64,000 bases of DNA from Gymnorhina tibicen (GCA_013399875.1 VXAZ01008187.1:577-64576), one strand, 5' to 3'. Numbered from the stretch's first letter, positions 43,801 to 58,800 are shown. The notes: generated by a model not told the origin, from the letters alone. Numbers and translations: made by a program.

Positions 43801-46800
43801 ACAGAAACAAGTATCTGTTTACGTTCTCCAGCTGTCATATATAAATGAGACAGAAAAAACATTTCCGTGATAAGTCCTAAGCTGTGGAAAGTGAAATAAT
43901 TGAATTAGTGGCAAAGTATGATTCCTGTAAAGTTCACCTGTTCTGAAGCAGTCAGACATCTTGACAATTCTCACAAGTCTGATCAGATATTCTACCTTTG
44001 TCTTTTGAGGGGGCTTTGTTTATCTTAAGTTCAAAAACATTTTGAACTTTTAGAGTTGGTGATGGCATACAGAGCAACTTTCAGGCCTATATTAGTTTCA
44101 ACTAACCTAAAAGAAAAATTTTTAGCTCCTTGTTTGGTGAAAGGGCGTCAATATTTTATATAAATCATTTAAAAACCTTTCTGTTAAAATTGTTTCCCAA
44201 GAATACATTTAGCAAAATGAACAAAGACTGCTAGTAAAACTAAATATTTTTCACACCATAGCAACATATCTGAGCCTCTGCTTAATGTAGTCCTTCTGAA
44301 ATGGTAGTTTACATTCAGGGCACCCTTCAGCAGAGAAGCACACTGCAAAGGACTGAACAGTACATATAAATGATTATAATGACTAAAGCCTCATAATTTT
44401 CCAGTCAAGTCTTTGTAAGATTCCTTTAAGTGATTCCAGCACACATGATTAGTAGAAAATTTTTGTTAAGTGTCAAGATCCAAACATACAGAACTCCACA
44501 TATCATTAAGATCTGTCAAGAGCGTAGAACTGTGCGCTAGAATCTGCTGAGAAACTGGAACATTTCCCTTCTCTCCGAACAGTACAAAATAATGAATGTT
44601 TTGAAACTGAAGAGTCTTGTCTGGGCAAATGAGAGGGAGACAATATTTTTAAGAAGCAAGAATAATATTTTCATTAGATGAGCTAAGAATTTTACAGTGC
44701 TAAGAAAAAAAAAAGACCTTTCAAACATTTTATCACTTAGCGTACTAAATAGGGGATCAGACAGAAGAGATTTGGGCAATAGCTGAAACAGTTTATGAGC
44801 TGAAACTGTAGAAGCCAGAGAAGTGATCTCCTATTTTCCTCTCTATTGCTGGATCTCTGATTTTATGTGCAAGACAGATCATAAAGTTTGACCTAATTAA
44901 TTCTTCTACTAAGTTGGTAGAAGTTTGGTTCAGCTGGAGCATTCAGCTTAGATTTAAAACCATGTAAATTCATAAACTACCTGCAATACTAGCAGGAACA
45001 CTTCTCAAGACGCTAATTAGCCCCACTATTACAAATTTGTATCCCATGGTCTGAACTAATGCACTTTCAGTCTTTGCTACATGACTGTCTCAATTCCAGA
45101 AATCTGTCTTGTCTTTTACAGCATGCTCCCACAAAGAGGAAAAGCTGATGAGGTCCATAAACACGAAGTCACCATTCCTCCCAACATTAGTATTTAACAC
45201 TCTCCAAACTACGTAATTCACTACCCATCATACACATTGATGGGGACAATATTCCTCCTGTTCCCAGATGTACGCTACCTGCTCCCAGATGTATCTCTCA
45301 TAGTTACATAACTAATGCTTAACATACACACATGTATTTATTTATTTAAAAGGGCACACAGAAAACTATAACTGTGGTATTTCCAAGATTCATTTTAGAA
45401 TCCTAACATTTGCAGAATGATTTTTAACAAGAAATTTCCGAGAATTCTTTAGCCAAAGAAAAAAAATATAAAAGAAAAAATTAACAGCATGCCATTGTTT
45501 AACCAACTGAAAGCTTTCTCCCTGTGCCTTTGTGCACACATGCAGACATCTGCTTTCAGGGAATAAACTCTTCAAAAACATTACTGCTTTGCTCCTCTAT
45601 TCTATATCTGAATGTTATTTAAACCATTCCATACTACCTTTTTTTTTAATCAAAAATTAAAAAAGCTAATGAAATTTTAAGGAATGATCCACTTAGAAAA
45701 ATTCCTACTGAATCTATTCACATATGATTATTACCAGTGAAATACTGTCAAAAAGTCAGTTTTATTATAAAATAAAATCCAATGCACGTATAGAAAATGC
45801 ATTTTTAATGCCTTTGTTGGATCTTTCTAAATCAAAACAAACCAAAATACATCTCATCTTGCTGAGGCAAGAGACTATTCAAAAAGTAGTCAGAAAACTC
45901 TGAGAAAGAAAAGAGTGTCAACTCTTGCAAAAGAAAAAAATGTTTCCTGTACAAAGCCTTCCTTTGCTCTTTTCCTTACGCCATTCTGCATTGCCTCAAA
46001 ATAGATAATGTAAATATTGGATTGTATAAAAACAGTGAAATCACATACAAAACAACATGCTTCTTTTATGTTATTACCTAAAGAAATAACACATGCATCT
46101 ATTTGGCTCCTCATGTTCCATCACCCAGTTCAAATTTCTACTTGCTTGCACTTCCAAAATTTTAAAGAACATACAACTAACATGAGGAAAAAAGGAGTAA
46201 GTAGGTCCTGTAAATTATCATACAACTTCTCTGCTCCTGAAGATTTTTTGACATGTATGTTAGTCAGACATTTAAGCTCCTCTTTTAAATTGACTTAAAA
46301 CATTTAATTTAAATTAGACTAAGGCTTCAATTGGTTGAAAATATTTCAGAAGAGTGTTCTTGATATTTTTTGATTACTATCCTCCTGTAACGAACAAGAA
46401 ATCATCTTTTATTGAGAAATAGCTATTGATCCTACAAGTTATTTAGAAAGTTAATACTCAAACCTGATATAATACTTAGAATTTTCCTGATGTGCTCCAG
46501 TAACCTTACTAACAAGGAAATCAAACAATAGACAAAACCCCTCGACATTGTAATCCTTGCGCTATTGATTACTACTGTATCATGATTACACAAACTCTAG
46601 TCCACAGAACAGACTTTACTGAAGGCTGTATCATATATGAACTAAATGATTCCACCTGAATAAATATCAAATTAATTTCTCCATCTATGCATACACAGAA
46701 ATCCAATGAGAGCTGAAATTACCTCAATCTATTAATTGAAAACATCAATTAACCTCTAGAACAAAACCAGTCTATAGTTAATTGAGGGACATTTTGTTGC

Positions 46801-49800
46801 AAAACCCTTTCACTCAGTTTGAGGACTCTGATGGGAAAAGACATCTAGGAATTTTAAATTAACTTCTTGTAAATAATACTGCTTAAACTTTTCTGCCTTG
46901 GTATGTTTTCCTATTGATAAATGTATTCCGTTATAATCCTTGATAAATCCAGATGTTTTTCAGTACTTTAAATTTGGAAAATCAGAGTTTTAGCATGCAT
47001 TAACTGATTATGTTTTCTTTTAGCAGTTTCCTCCTTGACTCTTTATAGCAACAGTTGCTGAAAGCATCGAGAATGAGTGACCCTTTTCAACTTCCATCCA
47101 TTTCGTATTTCTAAATTCTCTTCCATGCTTTGCAGCAGAATGTGATACACAGCTACCTGAACAGGCACTGAATGAGAGCAGTGTAGATGCAACAGTTTAT
47201 TCTGGTCTAATCAGCCATGCTAAGAAACAGCGTTTAGAGTGACATGACTGGCATGGTGTTTGCTAGTCACATCCTGTTTCTGTGAACAAGAATATATTTT
47301 ATTTACATATGAATATATATACATATCTGAAAAAGACCATTTATTCTGTCCTGCCATTTAGGAATGAAAAGTAAATGAAGCACTTGAAAAAGGGGCAGGG
47401 GAAGCCAGGTATGTCCAGCCCTGTATAGAGAAAGCGGGCTGGGGAGTCCAGATTTTCACTTCAATTATCTAACAAATGCCTAGAGAGAAGATGGAGCCAG
47501 ACTTTTTCAGGAATGCACATCTAAAGAAAATGAAGCAATAATCACAAGTTGAAGCACAGGAAATTCTCACATGGGATAAAGAAAAATATTCAAGATGGCA
47601 ATTAAGCACTGGAACAGGTGCCCAGAGAGGTTTCCATCCTTAGACTCAAAACTGAGCTGACTATGGCCTTGTACAGCCTGATCTAAGTATGAAGTTGTTC
47701 CTGCTCAAAGGCTCTGGACCACAGGACCTCCAGATGTACATTCCAACCCACCAACCTGCCCTTCTCTACGATTTTAAGATACTTGTAATGCTTCTGTATT
47801 AAAAACAGAGTGAAAATGGCCCACACAACATTGTGATTTCTCAAACTTTCATGCATAGATTTACTTACTTCCCTTTTAATCTTTCATAAGGATTATGCAA
47901 TTTTACAAAATGGAGTTGTCATAAACTCAAGTTTTGGTGAAGTTCTCCTATTTAAAAGGGGAAAAGTTGTGGGTTCCATACTTATGCACGATACAGATCT
48001 GTCAACAACTAGGTTAAGAGGTGCTCAATAGGAAACCATGCCTTCTGTCTCCAACTGACTATTGTACAGCAGATCTACAAAGTCTTCTTTTTATTTTAGA
48101 TTATTTCCTTTCTGTCATGCATGTGTGTGCAAACACCTACATAATATACTCACAGATAGTTAAGTTCATAAAAATTTAAAACATATATACAGTACTGAAA
48201 AAAATATTAGTATGAAAACTGTAATCAATATTTCTACTGGTGGCCATGAAAGGGGGGGAAAGTAAAGGGGATGTGGATTTTCAATGGAATCACAATGTTA
48301 CAGTCTCATAGAAGTATGATTCTTGAAAACTTAGTGGACCTACTTGGTTTCTATTTCTAACAATTCAATAAATATCATTTGTTAAGGTCAAGAATACAAA
48401 AAAGTTATAATGAGCATCACAGTAAATTACATAAGGCATCTAATATTGCTTTCTTTTCAGTAACAGAGCAGCATAAAATTTTAAAATTTTATGTACTGTA
48501 CTGCAAAGAAGAGGAATGAGTATGACAGATGGAAACAATCTACAGTGCAACTAATTTTGATTTAATTAAAATTGTTCAACTTTGGACAAAGATTAATAAA
48601 AGGATTCATGGTAAAACTTATACTAGCCTATCGAACCTTGGTAAAGTGGCTTTCTTTCTGAAAATCTTCTTATGATTACACATTTAAAACATTCTGTGCT
48701 AATTCCAGAAGAATACCATTTTCAAGAATACCAAGCGGCATTGTCCAAATTAGAAGGTAAATCATGTGTGGTCACAGAGAAAGGAAAATGTGGAAATCAT
48801 TCATTGCCCTAGACAAGGAATAAGATGTCTTACAATCTTAAGCAAAGCAAAACCTTTTCTTTCCATAACTATAAAGATTAACTGGAAAGCTAGCACGTGT
48901 TAAATGAATAAATATATCTGCTTATGATACTGTGTAGTATTTGAAAACCTTGGAAATACACCAACAAGACCTGGAGTGAAAACCTGAGTTTACAGAAATT
49001 TCTTTCTAGTGGGATGTCAGAGTGGAACCAGATTTCACTCTAAAATTTTCATCCCACCATCTAATACTCACTTCTTTCCCCTTAAAAGCCTATATCAAAT
49101 GCATATTTTTGTTTCTCATTCTTTTTAACCTAAAACGCTCATGTTTAAAAAGTTTTTTCTGGAATGTGTTTTAAAAACCTGTTGCATTAAGGTTCTCAAA
49201 AACTTTTTTTGAATTCTTGATTCTAACTTCAGTCTAATCCCTTCAAAATTAGTCTGTACCTTTAAAGTCTAATCTGAAAGATTAAAAAATAGCAAATTGC
49301 ATGGAACTCAATCTGTTTATCTGAAAAGGATGAAAGGGTTTGTGCTCCATCTAGATTTGGACTTTCGGTTCCACAGTGTCTAGGTATTTCAAACCAGAGG
49401 TTTATACCATTAAGACACAACACTCACGATAACTCCGTCTTTCCTATGTTAATATCCATGTTAGAAACATAAATTAATGCCTTGATAAACTAGTCAAATA
49501 TATTTTTAAATACAAAATGACAACTACTATGAAAAGTAGCTATCAAAATTGTCATTTCAGTTGCAAGAAGCGATAGACTTCTTTTTTTGTTAATCGTTCC
49601 TTACAAATCTCAGAAAAAAGGTAAATCACTAACAGGAACATTAGTTCATTCCCTAATGACAAAATTAAAAACCCCTTTTCTATTTATTACCTTTGTCTCA
49701 TCCCACTTCCAAGGTAATCTGCTTGAGACTACCTTAGCCAACAAATGGTGAAATAAATCCAATGTACCCTATAACAGAGGCAGCCCCAGTTAATATTGTT

Positions 49801-52800
49801 CAAATTATTTACATCTGAAGGGCCGCGCCTGTCTGGATAGCTGGGCCCGACGCTTCTCTGGACTTGGTTTCTGCTACTCACATCTGTTTCAGCTTTAGAC
49901 TTTCACTGGTATTCTGCCAGCAGCCACAACTTTTTAATGGCTACAATAAACTACAGAGACTCATCAAATCTTTGTTGTACGTGTTAAAATTATAACCTCT
50001 TCAATTAAAATTTTGATTTAAAAATTAACTAGAGCATTAACCGAAGAAAAAAATTTGAAAGGGAATCTTTGAAAAAGATAAATCCTTATATAAGTGATTG
50101 TTTCTTTGTTTAAATGTAAGAGAAATAATCACAGGAATGTTTGTTGGAATCTGTTGCATATTTCTAAGTGATAAAATACCAACATCTGAAAACATTTCCA
50201 CAACCTTTTTGGTTTCAAATCTTTGCTGTCATTAACTTTGTATGTTAATTGCTTCGGCTGGGTTTAACATACACCTTTACAAAGAACTGTGAAAACAACC
50301 TCAACACAACAATTTTTCTAGATCTGCTATAAATCGCTACAAAAATTTGCTTTAGAAAACAGAAATCAGTGATTACAAGAAAGCTGAAGTTTTTATTATT
50401 TTAAGAGTTAAAGAGTTTAGCTTTTCCTACTCGCTGTCTGCGTCTTTGCAATGTAGAACAAATATGACGTGAATGTCCCAGCCTCAATGCAGATCCTGCA
50501 CGACTAAGATGTATGACAGCAGGACTACATGCTGAAAAAGTACAAGATCAAACACAGATCATGTTTCTGCAAAAACTAGCCCAAAAGAGGGCAGGCCAAG
50601 GGGCTTACAGGGCCAAGCGATGAGAGGAGATAGAGCACTCACTTATGCCCGGGTTGAACAAACAACAACTGATACTTTCCTACCACTATTAACCTTTGAA
50701 ATTATCCTAAGGATGGCAGTGACCTAATGCAGCAATTCCTAGCTGTAAGGATAAACTATTTTGTAACGGTTTTCAGCGCCTTACATTGAAAAAATTTGAA
50801 AACAATTATCTTGTTCAACTCTGATTATAAAAGGACTCTTCCATTCTGGTGCAAAGGTGTAAATCTAAATGTAAAAGTTTTTATAGGTTTTTATGCAGAT
50901 TCTCTTCCTAAACTCCATCTCCTACACAGAACTGCCTTAGTAAAGTACAAACTTTTCTGTAAGAAAAAGGCTTAAAATATTCAGGCATAATTTGCCGAAT
51001 TTATTTTAGAAAATTGTATGTAGCACAAAATAGAAAAGAAACTGCTTGAAATACTTAAGAGAACAACCCTTCCTACTTTATTTCCACTCAGTGGAAATCT
51101 TGATTGATAGATGAGTTGGGTTTCTGAGCCCCTCTTTATAATAAACATTTTTAAATGTTTATTTTATGTCCCAGGGTGAAAATATTTTGAACTGGAGCTT
51201 TCCATTTCCCTTTGCTCTGCCTTGGCAAGCTGTGTTTTATTTCTACATTAATAGTATTCAACTCTTTCTTGTTGTAATGTAATGTAAAAAGCTTTTAAAT
51301 TGTTGTTATACAAGTACTGAAGAAAGTATTTATGTTATGGAGCTAACAGATATCTACAGTTAAACATATAGTTCTGGAGAAGCCAGGGGAAAATTCACAC
51401 ATAACTAAAGAAATATTCAGAAAGATTTCTTTAGGGGCCTTTTGATTGTAAAAGGGAAAATTACTTTTCAGGATCTCTACTTTCATTTTTATTAAGTCAT
51501 GAGTTAAAGTTTTTTTCTTTCTAATTTATGTGAGTAATTTGTGCCACAGTGTAAAATCTCTAAATGAATCAACACTATAAACCTAATTAGCAATAAGAAA
51601 ACCTCATAAAGATCACATTTTAAGTGGCACTTTGTTGTTAGCAGAACAAATGTGAAAGTTCCCAGTTACCTTCTAGATCTCTCTTCAGTTTCCTTAAGTC
51701 TTTTATTAGGTCTTCAAATTTAACTTGGGAGGCCTGGAAAAAATCCTGTGGTTCTGGTAAAGGAAAAATACTCTTGTCTGTTCCTGCTTCCTAAACAAAC
51801 AAACAAACAAACAGGCCACTATGAAAATTGAATGCATTTCCAGTGAAATAAACTGCTTTTTTTTTTTAAATTCTCATCTATGAAACGGTGTTATAAAATT
51901 ACATTCATTACAATCATTCTTGCTAAAACAACATCTCATTCAAGATTAAATACTGACCATGCTGAGTATTGAAACTTCCTTTTAGATGTTGTAAAGCAAA
52001 CTGTGCTCAGTTTGAACTTTGAAACAACATTAAACTCACAACATTTCAGTTAATTTTATGCCAATAAAGGTTTAGATAAGGGATTAGAAATTTCTTAAAA
52101 AAAGATAACGGGAATGCCCATTTTAATGCAAGAAGTGATCCTATGCCAAAAGTTTGTGGTTTCACTCTCTCACAATTCATTAAAAACACACACACTTTAT
52201 AAGTATTAATTGAAAACCCTATTTATATATTTCCTGGAGCAGTTTACACAGATAAAAATACACAGTTGAAGGCTTATGTGGCTAAATAAATCACAGGGGT
52301 TAAAGTCTGTATGGAACTCCTAAGTATGCATTTTATTTTTAGCACAGCAAGAAAAAACAATCAGAAGTAAAACAAATAAACAAACAAAACCAACAGAAGC
52401 CCCCCCAAACAAAATGAAACAAAACTAAAAAAAAAAATCCCCAACCAATCAACAAAAAACTTTTACAAGTTTCAAAGCAATATCTCCAGTGGAATTTTAA
52501 CAAGTAAAGTATGTATAAATGGTATTAATATGACATTGCTGTCATAAGTATAAGCACATACTACTGAGTTTAATATGCATATACCTGCATGGATTTAAGT
52601 CTGTAATAATGGAAAACTCATAGGTTGGAGAACTAATTGTTTTGTGAATGGGGAAAAATTATTTTATTATTATAAAGATATGAACATTTTGGTTTAGAAA
52701 GCGCAATGGATGATAATCACACTGTGTTTATTTCCTCCCAAGGAAGATATACTGTTTTGTTTTACAAAATTCCCCAAAGTAAAATTACAGTAAAGTAGAA

Positions 52801-55800
52801 AGTTTGCAGAAATACTGAAATAAATTAATTAGCATAAAAATCTCAATCCCCCCAAAAACCCCAAACCAACAAAACCAACAACAGAAAACACAAGAAAAAA
52901 GAAAGAGAAACAAACAAACCCAAAAACCTTAAAGAAAGAGAACTGATACAGATCTACATATCTCATGACTGCTAACTCATCTATTCAACAACCTTATGTA
53001 AGAATTTTAAAAAAAAGGAAGAAAAAAATTAGCAATCACATTCTTAAAATCAATTAATAGCAAAATTTTCATTTAAAATACAATAGTTCAAATTTTCCAC
53101 TCAATAAGTTTAGCTATTGCCGATACCAAAAATACACATACTTAATATATGAATGTATATAATATGTATAAATGCATATACGGAAGAGTATCATATACAA
53201 TAGAATGTAACTCACTCAAAGCAGCATTTCAACCCCGAACTTCATCCCCATCAGCTGACTCACCTATCTTGAAATACCAACCTGTCCTTGCATTTTGTCC
53301 TAAGAGAGAAATCATACTTCTGCCCTCCAAAACAATGACATCAGAATAAATTTTACAATGTTTCAGCAACCCATATGTACTAAGACAGGGCTGCAATGAC
53401 CACCTGTCCAGTCTGCAGCAGTCACAGCTAATTGCCTGCAGTGGTTCAATCAACACCCAATGTAAAACTTTCCAAGGTCTTATCTTAAAACTTACAGCAA
53501 ATTTCATGTCTACTGAGGTACACAACTATTGTAAGAAAGCAAAAGAAACGGATTTTATTTTCCCATCAGAGGTACTATGTTCAGATTTCTAAAAAGGTAT
53601 TACAAACCCTTTTACCATCTCTTAAAGAAACCCACTTTTGGAGAGGCTGATAGACCAAATCAATCCTTTACCTTATCACAATGGCGTAGGTAATATATGA
53701 CGACATAATCCACAAGATTAATACCGTTATCCTAGGAAAAATTAAAAATGTGTGATTAACACGATTCAAGTGAATGAAAATGCAGTCTATTTCAAATAAA
53801 ATGAATTATTATTTTATATTGCTGTGAGAAATAGGATTCCCAATATTTTTTAGCCTTAGCATTACTGACCAAAAAAACCTGATCTTTTACACCATCGGCT
53901 TCGTCATACCACTACTACTAGATCTAGAGTTTCTTTTGGTTTTAAATACCAGGCAAAAACACATGCAGAGAGTACATGGGAGAAGCTGTCCCCACATTTT
54001 ATTTAATAATAGAAGGCATTACAGAATAATAATATTAACTCAAATAACAATATTATTTAATAATATTACTCTTAAACATAATATAAATTAAATATTACAG
54101 TCAGCTCAGATATATTAAGGGGAACAGAATTTCTTGATTCCTATAGTCTCAATCACCTATAGGAAAGATCTGAAAAAGGCATAGATACTTTACATACTTT
54201 ATTCTAAATATGAAATCAGACAGCATGTAACTAAGAAATAGATTTCCTGCCCTGTTACCATATAAATACGAATTTTAATTCTTACTTTATGGAATCACCA
54301 TTTCCATGTTCCTGCACACAACTGTACACAGTATTTTATTTTGTTACATGTCATTGGGTCAGCATGGGCCAGATGAACTAAGGAAAAGTTATACATTACA
54401 TTCAGCAATATAAAAGAACCATGATATAGGGAATTATATCTGGAATGTCTTTGAAGTTTTTTGGATGTGTTTTCATATTTTATATTGACAGGTATCAGAA
54501 CAAACATTTGTATGTGAACAATGTCTGACTTCCTGTACAGAGCTGCCTTGTCTATATGAGAGTCTGCAGCACATTATATTTTATTAGTATCATACACCAG
54601 CAAAATTCTTAACTAAGTAAGTCACTGCTGTCATGCAGAAAAAGCCACCCTGCATGTATAAGAGTTTAAGAAGCCATTACTGGCAGGTCAAAAAATCTCT
54701 ATAAAAAGTAACTTTCTAAGCCCATGTGACAATAAACGACTTTTATGTGAAGTAAGAGATATTTAGCATTGGCTCTTTACCTTAGCTCATGGAATTCAGG
54801 TCACTTAGATGTGCTTGCTGGCAATTCATGAGAAGGGAGTAATGGGACACAAGAATACCTTAATGTTCAAATGTACAAGACACTGCATTCTTCTCCTTTG
54901 CAAATACAGTCTATCAATTCTCTCCGAGGTTTCATGTTGACCTCTAGAAACGGGACCCTTTGAGTTTTTTGGAGACTAATATAAGCTAATAACATATTTA
55001 TTCTGGCTACCAGGAAACTGTAAATCCTGTAATTTTTTAATTTGTTTTGCTAAGGAACAAGTCTTATGCAGTTATACTTTATATCACTCATTCTTTTTCA
55101 TAATGCATGATTTTGGAACATGCTTGCTAAATTCAGCCACACTGCAAAGTCCCAGAGATTATTAAATTCTGAATTTTATAGGTAGATGGAAGAGTGAGAC
55201 TAAACCTAGTACTTCTACTGAGAAAAGTCAGACAAAGCTGACTTTTACATTTTTCTTCAAGGCAGCTAGCCAGCCAACAAACACCTGAGTAATGGGAAAC
55301 TTGGCCTGGTTCTAGTTAAGCTGCTGTTTGTACTGTGTCTTGTCTATGCAGTAGGGCTGGGAAAAAGGTGATCATACGGAACATCACAGGGAAGAGGAAA
55401 GTAAGAATTAGAATCACAGAATCATTTAGGTTGGAAAATACCTTTAAGATCATTGAGTCCAACTGCAGATCCAGCACTGCAAAGTCCATCACTAAACTAT
55501 ATTCCTAAGTGCCACCTCCAGGGATGTTGATTCTACCACCTCTCTGGGCAGCCCGTTCCAATGCCTCATAACCCTTTCAGTGCAGAAATTTTTCATAAAT
55601 ATCCAAGCTAAACTTCCCTTGAAACAACTTGAGGCTGCTTCCTCTCATCCTATTGTTTGCTACTAGGGAGAAGACACCAACCCCCACCTGGTTACAGCCT
55701 CCTTTCAGGGAGTTGTAGAGAGTGACCTGAGCCTCCCTCCTTTCCCCTCCAAGCTAAACTACCCCAGCTCCCTCAGCTGCTCCTTGTAAGACTTGTGCTC

Positions 55801-58800
55801 CAGACTCTTTACCAGTTTTGTTGGTCTCTGGACATGCTCCAGTACCTCAATGTCTTTAGGAGACAAAGGACTCAAATCCTATGAAAAAAGCTTTCATTAA
55901 AACAGTTGCTCACTGAACAGTTCATTAAATGTATTTCTACACTTTGTTAATAATGATATACACAAGTAGACCAAAATGCTCTATAGGTATACAGTTTTGC
56001 TGACATTGCCTGTCTCACAAATGCACTCCTAAAAATATGAAGCATAATGGGGAATGAAAGCTTAAAATCTACATCTATTGTAGTCAAGAAAGCACTTCAC
56101 GTAAGAAAAGTGGAAGAGCATGAAAGATTTTTTTTCATCACACTCCAGGTCTATACCAACATCAGCAGAAAACTATTTCCTATTCTTTGCTGCTTCCTAT
56201 ATTCATGTGGTGCCTAGCTATGTTTTGGCAAAGAATGACTTTGAGCAGTGTTTCCACTGCCCTACTGAAATAAGAAACAAATTAACCCCACCTCAGACGG
56301 TGTCTAGCCTTTGAGGCCAACTTTGATCCTAGCATGACTAATCAAAAACCAGCTAGTGCTTCTCAATTTTTGACAAAATAATTTACTGTCATCTACAAGC
56401 ATTTTCTTGTGCATGCCACTCAAAATTCATGTCCTACATCCATTTAACTGACAATTAAAAAAAACCCCTGAAAGTATCTTGTTGGGTGTGACATCTCTTT
56501 GATCCCTTGTATATAATTTGTTAGCATATATGCTACAATGAACTTTTCCTGATACTTTATTTTTAAACCTAATTTCTAAAGCATTTTTATTCACACAGAG
56601 TGACCTTCATTTAAGAGTATGAAAAAAGAGTGGGGACGTTTACTGGAGAAGACTCGAGCAGTCTGTGCTCTCTCACTTCTCTCTACCCTACTGTTATTAA
56701 GTCCCTGCTAATAAAAGAGACACACAGAAGTTCTCACTTAAGGTAATTATCCTAGTGGAACTGAACAGGAGAAATTACAGATTATGGAAACATACACATG
56801 TGCAGAAGAAGGAGGTGAAAAGCTAGGAGAAAAAAGAATGAAAATTGTACAAAACACCTTTGCCTTTTCCAAGCAAGAATAGTAAGAAATAAAAGATTAA
56901 CTTCTGACAGATGAAGGAAAAATAAAAAAACCCAGGAAAATTATCTTTAAATAAACATTAGTACTTACTCGGCTTTTGACATCCTTTAGTTTGGGGAGTA
57001 TTTCCAAACCAAATCCATCAGCTTGACCTCGGGTCCTATTCCCTCCGTTCATATAATTTCCAAAAGCCAGAATCAAACCCAAAATTTCCTTTACACTTGT
57101 CATGCTCAGCAAAGCCTGGAAAAAGAATAGTGATCTGTAAATTCTGTTGGCACAAAAATTCTAATTGCTAATATAAAATAGCTCTTTCTTTTCATTTTAT
57201 TTCTGCTAAAGCTTTTTCTTGTCTGTTTTTACCTGGGTACGTAAGGGAAGCTGAAGCTGGTACAATAACCAAAACTTTAAGAGAAACTTTTTTTTAGACT
57301 ATATCTCCCTAAGATAGTATGTTTAATGTAATCCATACGAAGCAAATTATATGGCATCAAATACTTTATCAATGACAAAAGATTAATGGAAGATTTCTAA
57401 ACATTCTCAGAAGACTTCAAAAATATTACAGACAAGGAGGTGGTTTATCATGGGTTTGCATAATTCACTGTCAAATGGAGATGCGCTATTTTTGCTGCCA
57501 CCAGGTTAGACTCAAGACTATCATTCAGTCTGCTTCTCACAGGTCTGAAAATTCACGTTCCTGGATCCATACTTAATCCAGATATAACAGTGCTAAGGAC
57601 TAACTAATTACATGCCTCAGAACAGAAAACAATTCTAGAAGCACAGTGTAGAACTAGTAAATTATTTTCAGTTAAATATAAAGACACCTGTCAGTTGAGA
57701 ACCTGAGGCCACAGGCATAATTCTTAACTATGTAGCCTTATACACTGGATAAATCAGTTTCAGTGTGAATTCCTTATAAGTAAACTGAAGGCAATACGAC
57801 TTTCCCTGTCTCATACAACACTAATTCCTTATTTATGCCTCCTTCAGAAAGGAGAAAAACAAGTAACTATCTCTATTGCAAAGAAATGCAAAGGGGTAGA
57901 GCATGGGTACTCTGTGAAAGCAAAGCTAATCAAAAGCTAATCTTCAAATCAGAAAAAAAGTAAAACTAACTACGTTTCTGGTTAGGATGTTAGACTTTTA
58001 GGCCACTTTTTTATTTAATTTCTCTCTTAATCTTTACCTCGTTCTACTTTTCATAATTTATTTGTTATAATTTAAAAATCTTGTCCTTAGTCTTTGATAG
58101 TATGAAAATATTAGGTAGAGCTTTGTCATATACTAAAAATTCTGCTGTATCAGGGTTACCAGAAATTAATAGATGCCAAGGGAAAGTAATAAGCCAATGA
58201 ACATGACAAGCATCTGTTGGCATCAACACTGGTATGCAAAAAAAGGGAAGTTTGCAAGGCCCTGTACTAAGTTTGTCTTATATTTAATTTATAGTTTATG
58301 GAGATTATCTGTTACACTACTTAACATGCAAAGTAATAAAAATCTACCATTTAAATACAAAGAAATTTCTATGTACTCCGTGGGGCATCACATGCAACTC
58401 ACCTTCCACCTTCCCTCTTCCTTTTGTTCTTTTAAGCAGCTAAAAATTTACTATATTTTCCTAAAAAGCCAGTAAGCAGGATTAAAGTTCCTCACTTATG
58501 GTAAAAAAGAAGCAAAAATACCTTAAAATATATTCAAGTTTTAATTGAGCTTTCATTAGGACTCACCTTGGAAACACGAGTTACGATATCTACTTTCCGG
58601 TGCACTGACGTTATCCCTTCAGAGAAAACCGACTGGAAGATAATACACTGAGCTCGTTCTGCGAAGTTGGGGATTTGAGATAACTCATATAGAAATCTGG
58701 GGGGGAAAAAGGACTATTATTGAATCTTTATAATTCTTCTCTGTGGGGTACATAACGGATGAAAGCCTGCAGCATCATGACATATACACGCACTCTTTCC

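Larger units (their letters stand above)
51791..53671 (-). other. FMN1: FMN1 intron (1.9 kb)
   Basis: This phase-0 intron holds an AAAC microsatellite on its acceptor side, a T run at 51858-51868 and two A/C-rich low-complexity blocks. I recognise nothing else in it. Confidence 0.85.

Noticed and set aside
56897..57112. Minus-strand frame starting at an ATG within the FH2 signature exon
   Set aside because: The coding exon is real but the ATG is internal. The frame runs through AALLSM-like text from the upstream exon, and the C-terminal extension past 56969 is intron.
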